Numbered from the stretch's first letter, positions 1 through 6,267 are shown. The stretch: 6,788 nt of DNA from Planctomycetota bacterium (GCA_024278285.1 JAJRTM010000861.1:1-6788); one strand, 5' to 3'. Numbers and translations are program-made. Notes: generated by a model not told the origin, from the letters alone.

Positions 1-591
1 GGCTATGGCGGTTTTATTGGTTCCGTCAGCGGGATGAATGCAGAAGGGATTTCACTTGGTGAAATGGGAGGCAAAGGGGAAGGGCTGTGGGATGGAGTTC
101 CGATGGCGACATTAATGAGACGCGCGTTGGAAGAGTGCAGAACACTCGATGAGGTGAAAAACTTGTGGACAAAAAGTCCGCGAACCTGTGAGTATTATTA
201 TGTCTTTTCCGATGGCAAAACGAATCAAGCTGTTGGTGTGGCAGCGACTCCCGAAAAGATTGAGTTCATTCTTCCGGGGCAATCTCACGAACTCCTTGGC
301 AAAGGAATTCCCGATGCAGTTGTTCTTTCTGCAGGCAGCCGGCTCGAAAAATTGAGGGAACGTGTCAAAGAAAAGCATGGAAAAATCGATGCAGAAACCG
401 CCATGTGGTTGATGAGCCGCCCGGTCGCAATGCAATCAAACTTGCATAACGTTCTGTTCGTTCCTGCCGACGGTATTTTGTATGTCGCCAATGCAGACCA
501 CAAACACCCCGCAGCAGAAAGACCGTATGTCAAAATCAATCTGCGGGCATTGCTCCAGGAAATGGAGTCAGGACAAATTGCTCAAAAATGA
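1..591 (+). CDS. C45-family autoproteolytic acyltransferase/peptidase-like protein, 3' part
   Basis: The reading frame is open from base 1 and ends with TGA at 589-591, so 196 residues of the C-terminal part are visible and the start lies upstream. The visible part begins GYGGFIGSVSGMNAEGISLG, which resembles the core of C45 (acyl-CoA:6-aminopenicillanate acyltransferase-like) Ntn hydrolases, where a 'G..G.NE.G' segment follows the nucleophile region. The C-terminal segment around SNLHNVLFVPADGILYVANA and the following DHKHPAAERPY match what I recall of planctomycete members annotated as C45 family proteins. These enzymes self-cleave to expose an N-terminal Cys and hydrolyse or transfer acyl groups on amides. 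The catalytic Cys is outside the window, so activity cannot be judged. The substrate is unknown. The methionine at base 34 is internal, not a start. No clear terminator follows; only a weak AACCAG/CTGGTT pairing (609-614 with 648-653) is seen in the 132-bp gap. Confidence 0.7.
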   Translation, partial: GYGGFIGSVSGMNAEGISLGEMGGKGEGLWDGVPMATLMRRALEECRTLDEVKNLWTKSPRTCEYYYVFSDGKTNQAVGVAATPEKIEFILPGQSHELLGKGIPDAVVLSAGSRLEKLRERVKEKHGKIDAETAMWLMSRPVAMQSNLHNVLFVPADGILYVANADHKHPAAERPYVKINLRALLQEMESGQIAQK

Positions 592-723
592 AGCGGGTAA
601 TTTTTCTCAACCAGGCAATACTGAACCGTGAAGGTAGACATTCCCGTCTGGTTTCAATACGGTACGCACAGGTGAATGCCTGATTTCAATTAAACAAACT
701 CAAGATGGAGAGAGAACAGACCC

Positions 724-2076
724 ATGAAGTTCGTTTCACTAAATTTCGGTAATCGTGCATTTTCTGCACTGATGGCTTTGATGATGTCGATTGCGATCAT
801 TGGATGTGGCGGCGATAAACCTGCCCCCGAAGGTGGTGCGAAAACGGCACCTGAAAGTGATGCCACAGCCGCCCCTGATACAAAAGAAGCGGCGGATGCT
901 CTGATGAAAGCACCAGAAACTCCTGCTCCTGATGCTGAAAAGCCGATGACAAAAGAAACGGCACCGGCTCCACCAAAACCGGAACCAAAACCGGAACCAA
1001 AACCGGAACCAAAACCGGAACCAAAACCGGAACCAAAACCGGAACCAAAACCAGCTCCAAAGCCAGCTCCAAAGCCAGCTCCAAAGAAGACTGAAACACC
1101 AGCCCCCGCTCCCAAAACAAGCAAGGCTCCCGCAACAAGCTCATTAAATTTGAAGCCGGAAGTGGCGGTGAAGGCGTGGTTTGAAGGCTTGGCAAAAGGT
1201 CCGACATCTGTCTGGGATGCTTTTCCTGCCAGTTATCAGAAAGATGTCAATGGCTTGGTTCATCAGTTTTCTGATAATATGGATGCCGAAGTTTGGGACC
1301 GCAGTATCGGCTCCATCAAAAAATTGTCATCTATTTTGAAAGCGAAGAAAGATATCTTGCTTGATCCTTCGTATCTGGCCGGTGCAAAATTAGAAAAAAA
1401 AGAAGCAGAAGCCGCTTTCGATCATATCGTTGGCTTGCTCGAAACGTTAACCGCCAGCGATGTTTCCAGCCTGGAAAAGATGAGACGATTTGAAGGGGGC
1501 GAGTTTCTGAAAACAACAGGCGCTCAGTTTTTTACTCACGTCGAACCACTGGCCAATCTGGCGAGTGCAAAACAAGGGAAAGAATCAAAATTAGCTGACA
1601 TCGCCAACACCAAAGTAACACTGATTAAAAGCGAAGGCGACACCGCGACATTAAAAATTGAAGTTCCTGGAAAAGAGCCGAAGGATAAAGAGTTTGTCAA
1701 AGTCGAAGGCAAATGGATTCCAGCCGATATTAATCCGGCAAAATGGAAAGAAAAAATGGATAAGGCTCGCAAAGATCTCACCAAGTTAGCCCCTCAAATA
1801 AAAGGCAACAAAGCGTCTGCACTGCAGACGCTGACAATGCTTGACGGCTTCCTCGGCAAGCTCGAAAAAGTGGAAACAAAAGAAGAATTACAGGCAGAAG
1901 TTTTTGCAATTATGGGGCCAGCAATGCAAATAATGCAGCAGATACAACAAGGAGCAAAGCCGGCGAAACCACCTGCAAGCAGTGCTACTCCATCGAAAGA
2001 GACGCCACCTAAAGCAGCCGAAAAGACAAAAGCCGTCGAAAAGAAAAAACCAGCGGCGACTGAAAAGAAAAAATAA
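724..2076 (+). CDS. Proline/lysine-rich secreted lipoprotein of unknown function
   Basis: This 450-residue protein has a lipoprotein signal peptide: basic start (K2, R11), hydrophobic stretch about 12-26 and a lipobox Ile-Ile-Gly-Cys with Cys28 as the predicted lipidated residue. The next residues are GGDKP, so it should be membrane anchored and face the periplasm. Residues 29-140 are low complexity, rich in Pro, Ala, Lys and Glu, and include six PKPE and three PKPA units (84-119), probably an extended spacer. Residues about 141-409 look folded and mostly helical (KAWFEGLAKGPTSVWDAFPA and onwards), with a short beta-rich part near 'VKVEGKWIPADI' reminiscent of SnoaL/NTF2-like lipoproteins; that likeness is weak. 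Residues 410-450 form a Lys/Ala/Pro-rich tail ending in EKKK. The start is supported by GGAG at 707-710, although the spacing of 13 bases is long. An intrinsic terminator follows at 2111. I recognise the general type from planctomycetes but not a named family. Confidence 0.85.
   Translation: MKFVSLNFGNRAFSALMALMMSIAIIGCGGDKPAPEGGAKTAPESDATAAPDTKEAADALMKAPETPAPDAEKPMTKETAPAPPKPEPKPEPKPEPKPEPKPEPKPEPKPAPKPAPKPAPKKTETPAPAPKTSKAPATSSLNLKPEVAVKAWFEGLAKGPTSVWDAFPASYQKDVNGLVHQFSDNMDAEVWDRSIGSIKKLSSILKAKKDILLDPSYLAGAKLEKKEAEAAFDHIVGLLETLTASDVSSLEKMRRFEGGEFLKTTGAQFFTHVEPLANLASAKQGKESKLADIANTKVTLIKSEGDTATLKIEVPGKEPKDKEFVKVEGKWIPADINPAKWKEKMDKARKDLTKLAPQIKGNKASALQTLTMLDGFLGKLEKVETKEELQAEVFAIMGPAMQIMQQIQQGAKPAKPPASSATPSKETPPKAAEKTKAVEKKKPAATEKKK
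973..1080 (+). repeat. 12-bp tandem repeat (9 units) in the lipoprotein gene
   Basis: Six perfect copies of CCAAAACCGGAA occupy 973-1044, followed by three variant copies: CCAAAACCAGCT (1045-1056) and CCAAAGCCAGCT twice (1057-1080). In frame they encode (PKPE)x6 then (PKPA)x3. Because the unit is a multiple of three, copy-number change by slippage would lengthen or shorten the proline-rich spacer without shifting the frame. The perfect identity at the nucleotide level, including synonymous positions, points to recent expansion or homogenisation. Confidence 0.95.
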
Positions 2077-2110
2077 ACAGCAGCGGTAGAAATATTTTCT
2101 ATAAACCTAT

Positions 2111-2150
2111 AAGAACGCCTTTTCACATTAACGGGAATGGCGTTCTTTTT
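2111..2150 (+). terminator. Rho-independent terminator after the lipoprotein gene
   Basis: A perfect 9-bp stem, AAGAACGCC (2111-2119) with GGCGTTCTT (2139-2147), encloses a 19-base loop that can partly extend the stem (TTT/C with G/GAA beyond a T-T mismatch). The 3' arm runs into TTTTT (2146-2150) and then a T-rich stretch. It begins 34 bases after the lipoprotein stop codon and ends 53 bases before the next gene, so it should separate the two transcription units. Confidence 0.78.
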
Positions 2151-2203
2151 GTTATTGTGTTGTTGCAAAAATCATTTTCCCAGCAAAAAAGAAAGTACCG
2201 ATA

Positions 2204-3661
2204 ATGCAGCTATCCAGCAAGAGTCACACAAGAGGCAACATCAGAAGAAATTTTATCGTTCTGGCTGCCCTGTTTGTATTGATCAATTCAGGCTTCTCAC
2301 TTTCTGCGAAGTCGCTTTCTGCCGAGGATCTTCCTGCACCGCTTGATAAAATGGTGCTCGAAGATGGCGATACAATTGTGCTGCTGGGAGACAGCATCAC
2401 GCACCAATGCCTGTACACACAATACTTTGAAAACTATATCTACACGAGATTTCCAAACAAGCGGATTCGCATCCACAACGCAGGTGTGGGCGGTGCCAAA
2501 GCGTGGGATGCGCTGCAACGGTTCGAGAAAGATGTCGCTGCTTACAAACCGAAATACGTCCCCATTCTTCTGGGCATGAACGATGGACGGTACACGCCGT
2601 TCAATCAGGAATACTTTGAGACGTATCAACAAGATATGGCGAAGGTGATCGACAAAATCAAAGCGATTGGTGCAACACCCATTTTGATGACCCCCACAAT
2701 GTTTGATGCTCGCGCCCGACGGATGAATCCAAGAGGAAACCCTGACGAAGCGAGCATTTCTCAGTACAACGCCGTCATGGCGTATTATGGTGCCTGGGTG
2801 CGTGAAGTCGCGGTTCATTCCGGTTATGGGTATGTCGATATGTATGGGCCACTTAACCAGTTAACCGTCAATCAACGAAAACAGAACCCCAAATTCACCA
2901 TGATTAAGGATGCGGTTCATCCCAATGAACCAGGTCAGGTTGTGATGGCTTTTGCGATGGTGAATGACTTGGGACTGCCGCGCGGTCTTTCGAGTATTCG
3001 CATTCAGAACCGACAGGGAAAAGGAATTCAGGCAAAAGCGACCGGCGGCAAAGTGACTGATTTGAAGGAAACAGAAGACGGTCTCGAATTTAACTGGCTC
3101 GCCGATTCTCTTCCCTGGGTGCTTCCTGCCAATGCAGATCTGGGCGTCAGTCTCACCAAACTGGGGCATAAATTGACACGTGAAGCACTGGAAATTCACG
3201 ATTTGAAACCGGGCTATTATCGCCTGGCAATTGATGATCAGGAAATCGGTATCTTTCATTCTACTGTTTTGGAAAGACATATCGAACTTCAGGGAAACAA
3301 GCAAACGCCACAATATCAACAAGCTGCGAAAGTTGCCGAATTGAACGCCGTTCGCAATAATGGGCCGGTAAGAAAACTGCGTGGGGAATGGTCACGATTC
3401 CAGGGTTATGCACGAACTCTTGCCGCCAAGCCGGAAGAAGACCCTGCTGCTTTGGAAGCTTGGGAAAAGAAAATTGCAGCCTACAAAAAACAAATCGACA
3501 CAATGGATCAGCGAGTCGAACAGGCAAACGCAGAGGCCAGGAAAATTGAAGACGAAATTTTCAAAATCAATCAACCGGTCTGTCGCAAATTCAGCTTGAA
3601 ACGTGTCCCCGCTCCAAAGAGGAAAGGCGCTGTAAAAAAGAAAGCAGCTCAGGCAAAGTAA
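2204..3661 (+). CDS. Exported SGNH/GDSL-family hydrolase with C-terminal coiled coil
   Basis: This 485-residue protein is a probable esterase/lipase-type hydrolase. An N-terminal signal peptide is visible: Arg10, Arg14 and Arg15, a hydrophobic core about 17-33, and likely cleavage after an Ala in the SLSA-KSLSA-ED region (35 or 40). The SGNH blocks occur in order: LLGDSITH (block I, nucleophile Ser64), NAGVGG (block II, Gly96 or Gly97), LLGMND (block III, Asn126) and DAVHPNEPG (block V, Asp236 and His239). All four hallmark residues are present, so it should be active, perhaps deacetylating a glycan; the substrate cannot be read from sequence. Residues about 270-410 form a second domain of unknown type. 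Residues 413-458 are a charged heptad-like helix, then a basic tail ends KRKGAVKKKAAQAK. The start at 2204 preserves the signal peptide; the upstream GAAAG is a poor ribosome site. No intrinsic terminator follows; the inverted-repeat element starts 9 bases after the stop. Confidence 0.88.
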   Translation: MQLSSKSHTRGNIRRNFIVLAALFVLINSGFSLSAKSLSAEDLPAPLDKMVLEDGDTIVLLGDSITHQCLYTQYFENYIYTRFPNKRIRIHNAGVGGAKAWDALQRFEKDVAAYKPKYVPILLGMNDGRYTPFNQEYFETYQQDMAKVIDKIKAIGATPILMTPTMFDARARRMNPRGNPDEASISQYNAVMAYYGAWVREVAVHSGYGYVDMYGPLNQLTVNQRKQNPKFTMIKDAVHPNEPGQVVMAFAMVNDLGLPRGLSSIRIQNRQGKGIQAKATGGKVTDLKETEDGLEFNWLADSLPWVLPANADLGVSLTKLGHKLTREALEIHDLKPGYYRLAIDDQEIGIFHSTVLERHIELQGNKQTPQYQQAAKVAELNAVRNNGPVRKLRGEWSRFQGYARTLAAKPEEDPAALEAWEKKIAAYKKQIDTMDQRVEQANAEARKIEDEIFKINQPVCRKFSLKRVPAPKRKGAVKKKAAQAK

Positions 3662-3670
3662 TTTGTAGTC

Positions 3671-3894
3671 GTAGGCTGGATCAAGACCCAGCAATGATAC
3701 ACAGATTTTTCTGACTCTACCGGATTCTATGTGCCGGTTTGAGTGAGCAATAATCGCTTTGCATCAAGCTAGCAATTACTGTCGAGTTTTACTATTTTTT
3801 TGGCTGAAGGCCAATAAAAAACGGCCTGAAATTACTGGCACATAGAATCCGGTAGAGTCAGAGATTGTTAAAGCTGGGTCTTGACCCAGCCTAC
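3671..3894. repeat. Nested inverted-repeat element, MITE-like or large palindromic unit
   Basis: Two pairs of inverted arms are nested. The outer arms are 22 bases, 3671-3692 and 3873-3894, complementary except for one position (GGATC versus GGGTC). The inner arms are 25 bases and perfectly complementary, 3711-3735 with 3837-3861. The arms are separated by unrelated spacers of 18 and 11 bases, and the centre (3736-3836, 101 bases) has no open reading frame of note. Each outer arm also holds its own palindrome: GCTGGGTCTTGACCCAGC at 3873-3890, and a one-mismatch version at 3675-3692. I saw no target-site duplication, so transposition is not shown. It could be a MITE-like insertion, a REP/BIME-type interspersed repeat, or a strong bidirectional terminator structure between the hydrolase and rpe. 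It ends 25 bases before the rpe ATG. Confidence 0.85.
3795..3819. other. Hairpin in the centre of the inverted-repeat element
   Basis: TTTTTTTGGC (3795-3804) pairs with GCCAATAAAA (3810-3819) with a single T-T mismatch, around the loop TGAAG. An alternative pairing is AGGCC (3808-3812) with GGCCT around an A-rich loop. Neither is followed by a T-run on the + strand, so it is not a classical terminator. It adds a third level of symmetry at the apex of the larger element. Confidence 0.5.
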
Positions 3895-3919
3895 CATTTT
3901 TTATCTTTCGAGAAACTTT

Positions 3920-4609
3920 ATGGCTAATCGATTACAAGAACTTCTTACTCATCGTCCTTTAATTGCTCCTTCGATGTTGAAATGCGATTTCGGGAATTTG
4001 CATCGGGAGTTTGCATTGCTTGAACAAGCAAATTTTCCAGTACTTCACTTGGATGTGATGGACGGTCATTTTGTACCGAATTTGTCTTATGGACCGATGG
4101 TGATCGAACGGATGCGAGAACTAACTTCGCTACCCTTTGATGCGCATCTGATGATATCCGACCCCGCAAAATATCTTGATGACTATATCGCTGCGGGCTG
4201 TGATGCAATTACTTTTCACATCGAAGCGGTCCCGCAGCCAACGGCATTACTGGAGCGAATTCGAGAAAAAAATTGCCTGGCAGGACTCGCCATCAACCCA
4301 GGAACATCTGTTGATGCAATCGAGCCTTTTATCTCACTGTGCGATATGATTCTGGTGATGAGTGTCGAACCTGGGTTTGGAGGGCAAAAATTCATGCCGA
4401 TTGCATTGGATAAGTTGTGTCATATCAAGGAGTTACTGCGAGATGACCAATTACTTTCGATTGATGGCGGGGTTGCAATTCCGACCATTGGAGATTGTGC
4501 AGCAGCAGGGGCAGACACTTTTGTGTGCGGAAGTTCAGTATTCGGCGAACCGGATTATTCCGTGGCTCATTCTGGATTATTGGCTGCAATTGAAACAGTA
4601 AATCGATAG
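3920..4609 (+). CDS. rpe: Ribulose-phosphate 3-epimerase
   Basis: The enzyme interconverts D-ribulose 5-phosphate and D-xylulose 5-phosphate in the cytoplasm (pentose phosphate pathway), as a metal-dependent TIM barrel. Its 229 residues match the family length. Motifs in order: APSMLKCDFGNL (16-27), HLDVMDGHFVPNLSYGP (43-59), DAHLMISDP (74-82), GLAINPGT (122-129), VMSVEPGFGGQKF (146-158), SIDGGV (180-185) and AGADTFVCGSSVF (196-208). The expected catalytic and metal-binding set is present: Ser18, His43, Asp45, His76 and Asp182. I chose ATG at 3920, which puts the APS motif at the usual distance from the N-terminus. The frame also runs upstream to a TTG at 3881, but that lies inside the inverted-repeat element and would add 13 unfamily-like residues. 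No good Shine-Dalgarno site precedes the ATG (only CGAGAAAC). Gly-Glu replaces the common Gly-Asn neighbourhood only mildly (SVEPGFGG instead of SVNPGFGG). Confidence 0.95.
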   Translation: MANRLQELLTHRPLIAPSMLKCDFGNLHREFALLEQANFPVLHLDVMDGHFVPNLSYGPMVIERMRELTSLPFDAHLMISDPAKYLDDYIAAGCDAITFHIEAVPQPTALLERIREKNCLAGLAINPGTSVDAIEPFISLCDMILVMSVEPGFGGQKFMPIALDKLCHIKELLRDDQLLSIDGGVAIPTIGDCAAAGADTFVCGSSVFGEPDYSVAHSGLLAAIETVNR

Positions 4610-4616
4610 GATACGC

Positions 4617-4648
4617 TCGACGGATCGATACCATTCTGATCCGCTCGA
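4617..4648 (+). terminator. Possible weak hairpin terminator or attenuator after rpe
   Basis: TCGACGGATC (4617-4626) pairs with GATCCG (4638-4643) and, across one bulged C (4644), TCGA (4645-4648). The loop is 11 bases. The sequence after it is TACGTTTCGTTT, which is only broken T-rich, so termination would be weak at best. It starts 7 bases after the rpe stop and lies 79 bases before the next start codon. Confidence 0.35.
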
Positions 4649-4727
4649 TACGTTTCGTTTCAGGTTGCCGTGATGAAATCCTTTTGTCAGGGTTTGATTG
4701 CAACCTTGTTCTTATCTTGGTTAACCG

Positions 4728-5279
4728 ATGTGCCAGATATTGTTAGTGCGACCCGGCCAAACAGATTTTGATAGTCAGAATCGCGTTCAGGGGGGACTGG
4801 ATCTTCCTTTGAATGAATCCGGGCGGCAGGAAGTGGCGATCCTCGCCAGTTCGTTGCAGGATCAGCAAATAGAATTGATTCTTTCCGGGCCATGCAACCC
4901 CGCCTTGGAGACGGCTCAAATTATCGCCGAGTCTCTTGATGTTCCTCACAAAATCAGTAAGAAACTTAAAAATGTCAATCAAGGTTTGTGGGAAGGTCTT
5001 GAAGTCGATGAAGTGAAACGGAAGTATCCTTCCATTTACAGGCACTGGGAAGAATCGCCCATTGAAGTTTCAATTCCCAATGCAGAACCAACTGGCGAAG
5101 TGACGAAACGAATCGAAAAAGTGCTGAAAAAGTACGCCAGGAAAAAGACAACGGTTTTAATTGTTGCCGCCGAACCGCTGGCAAGTTTGATTGCCTGCAT
5201 CGTCGAAGGGCGAAAGCTCTGTTTGTTACAACCGGGAAAAATAACAGATCGCTGTCAAGTTCAAACACTTCATAAATAG
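4728..5279 (+). CDS. Histidine-phosphatase-superfamily protein lacking catalytic histidines (probable pseudoenzyme)
   Basis: The 183-residue protein aligns by eye with branch-1 histidine phosphatases (phosphoglycerate mutase/CobC/PhoE type). The N-terminus LLVRPGQTDFD corresponds to LVRHGETxWN, and RVQGGLDLPLNESG (19-32) to the RxQGxxDxPLTExG motif. ALETAQIIAESL (59-70) corresponds to ARETAxIIAExL, and QGLWEG (85-90) to the FGxWEG motif. Key residues are missing: the phospho-accepting His is Pro9, the second catalytic His (VxHGG region) is Ala148 in VLIVAAEPLAS, and the second phosphate-binding Arg (SxxxRAxET) appears to be Pro58. Arg8 and Glu89 remain. The frame is intact, so this looks like a maintained non-catalytic protein rather than a decaying gene. 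ATG 4728 is the first possible start, as an in-frame TAA sits at 4722-4724; no Shine-Dalgarno site is visible. It lies between rpe and accD; its role is unknown, perhaps ligand binding or regulation. Confidence 0.8.
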   Translation: MCQILLVRPGQTDFDSQNRVQGGLDLPLNESGRQEVAILASSLQDQQIELILSGPCNPALETAQIIAESLDVPHKISKKLKNVNQGLWEGLEVDEVKRKYPSIYRHWEESPIEVSIPNAEPTGEVTKRIEKVLKKYARKKTTVLIVAAEPLASLIACIVEGRKLCLLQPGKITDRCQVQTLHK

Positions 5280-5291
5280 TAGTAAAAATCT

Positions 5292-5309
5292 GAAACTAGA
5301 ATTGGTTTC
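5292..5309 (+). other. Small hairpin downstream of the phosphatase-like gene
   Basis: GAAACTA (5292-5298) pairs with TGGTTTC (5303-5309), including one T-G pair, around the loop GAAT. It is followed by TTCTTCGAATTT. The stem is AT-rich and the T-run is interrupted, so a terminator role is only possible. Confidence 0.25.
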
Positions 5310-5353
5310 TTCTTCGAATTTAATGTCTCGGTTTTTTATCAAGTAATTCCTTT

Positions 5354-5359
5354 TATAAT
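5354..5359 (+). promoter_or_regulatory. accD: Candidate -10 box (TATAAT) upstream of accD
   Basis: The AT-rich 109-bp gap before accD contains an exact TATAAT 30 bases upstream of the ATG. The -35 position at normal spacing is only T-rich (near 5331-5337) with no TTGACA-like match. It suggests accD may have its own promoter, but a chance match is plausible in a stretch this AT-rich. Confidence 0.3.
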
Positions 5360-5388
5360 TAATTAAATATCATTACAAGTTTTCAAGT

Positions 5389-6237
5389 ATGGTTGATGAC
5401 GAAAGTAAAAATCTGGAACGTCCTGCCAAGCGGGGAGTTCCCGAAGGATTGTGGATACAATGCCTGGGATGCAGCGCGACTGTTTATCGCAATCAGGTTG
5501 ATAAACTGCTCGGCTTGTGTCCTGAGTGTGATTATCACTTTTATGTGGGCGCTCGTGTCCGTATCGATCAACTTCTCGATGAGGGGAGTTTTGAAGAATG
5601 GGATGCTGAGATGCGTTCGGTCGATCCGCTGGAATTCGTGGATAGCAGACCGTATGCGAAGCGGCTTATTTCCGAACAGAAAAAAACGGGACTGGTCGAT
5701 GCCTGCGTGACCGGGCGAGGCTATTTACGGGGGCGCCCGTTAGTAATTGGCGTGACCGATTCTGCTTTTATCATGGGAAGTATGGGGTCGGTGGTCGGTG
5801 AGAAACTGACCCGCGCGATCGAACAGGCAACTAAGTTTTCGCTTCCCTTAATTATCGTCAGCGGTTCGGGCGGTGGGGCGAGAATGCACGAAGGAATTCT
5901 TTCCCTGATGCAAATGGCGAAAGTTTCAGCAGCACTCGGGCGATATCACGATGCTGGCGGATTTTACATTTCTGTATTGACGAACCCAACCATGGGAGGC
6001 GTTGCAGCCAGCTTTGCATCACTAGGAGATTTAGTCGTTGCGGAACCGAAAGCACTCGTCGGTTTTGCAGGACCACGCGTTGTCGCAGCTACGGTCAAAG
6101 CGGAACTCCCGGACGACTTTCAAACGAGCGAATTCTTACTCGAACATGGGTTTGTCGATCGCATTATCAACCGAGCCGATTTACGCTCAGAAATTGCAAC
6201 GTTCATCGATTATTGCGAAATGCCTTCTGCAAAATAG
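5389..6237 (+). CDS. accD: Acetyl-CoA carboxylase carboxyltransferase subunit beta
   Basis: AccD pairs with AccA to form the carboxyltransferase that moves CO2 from carboxybiotin on AccB to acetyl-CoA, giving malonyl-CoA for fatty acid synthesis. The 282-residue protein has the N-terminal zinc ribbon Cys25-X2-Cys28-X15-Cys44-X2-Cys47 of bacterial AccD. The crotonase-fold core follows: [10 protein letters not shown] (129-138), [12 protein letters not shown] (157-168), [11 protein letters not shown] (172-182), [11 protein letters not shown] (199-209), GFAGPRV (224-230) and [11 protein letters not shown]. Length and motif order are normal, so it should be functional. The glycine loop has one more residue than the common SASGGARMQEG form. 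accA is not in the window. ATG 5389 gives a normal distance of about 24 residues to the first zinc Cys; no Shine-Dalgarno site is seen (ATTACAAGTTTTCAAGT precedes it). A gap of 109 bases separates it from the phosphatase-like gene. Confidence 0.96.
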   Translation: MVDDESKNLERPAKRGVPEGLWIQCLGCSATVYRNQVDKLLGLCPECDYHFYVGARVRIDQLLDEGSFEEWDAEMRSVDPLEFVDSRPYAKRLISEQKKTGLVDACVTGRGYLRGRPLVIGVTDSAFIMGSMGSVVGEKLTRAIEQATKFSLPLIIVSGSGGGARMHEGILSLMQMAKVSAALGRYHDAGGFYISVLTNPTMGGVAASFASLGDLVVAEPKALVGFAGPRVVAATVKAELPDDFQTSEFLLEHGFVDRIINRADLRSEIATFIDYCEMPSAK

Positions 6238-6267
6238 AACGCCCGGCAGAAATTTCCCGTTCAAGTT

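Noticed and set aside
973..1080. Repeats as a CRISPR array
   Set aside because: Units are 12 bp, directly adjacent without spacers, and in frame within a coding gene.
690..1124. Minus-strand frame encoding a Gly/Phe-rich repeat protein (GSGFGSGFG-like)
   Set aside because: It is the reverse reading of the 12-bp tandem repeat in the lipoprotein gene. The + frame has a signal peptide, lipobox, ribosome site and terminator, so the minus frame is a by-product of the repeat.
2137..2346. Overlapping + frame starting inside the terminator
   Set aside because: It starts within the terminator hairpin and overlaps the SGNH gene out of frame; the SGNH frame has clear catalytic motifs and a signal peptide.
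3671..3894. Autonomous insertion sequence
   Set aside because: There is no transposase frame inside and no visible target-site duplication; only a non-autonomous element or palindromic repeat can be supported.
3881..3919. TTG at 3881 as the start of rpe
   Set aside because: The extra 13 residues come from the inverted-repeat arm and are not expected for the family; ATG at 3920 gives the normal N-terminus.
4673..4771. Short frame starting ATG at 4673 (MKSFCQGLIATLFLSWLTDV...), resembling a signal or leader peptide
   Set aside because: It is only 32 codons, overlaps the phosphatase-like gene start out of frame, and has no ribosome site. A leader peptide role is possible but not supported.
4728..5279. 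Active phosphoglycerate mutase (gpm) annotation
   Set aside because: The phospho-accepting His and the second His are both replaced, so a catalytic name would mislead even though the fold is recognisable.
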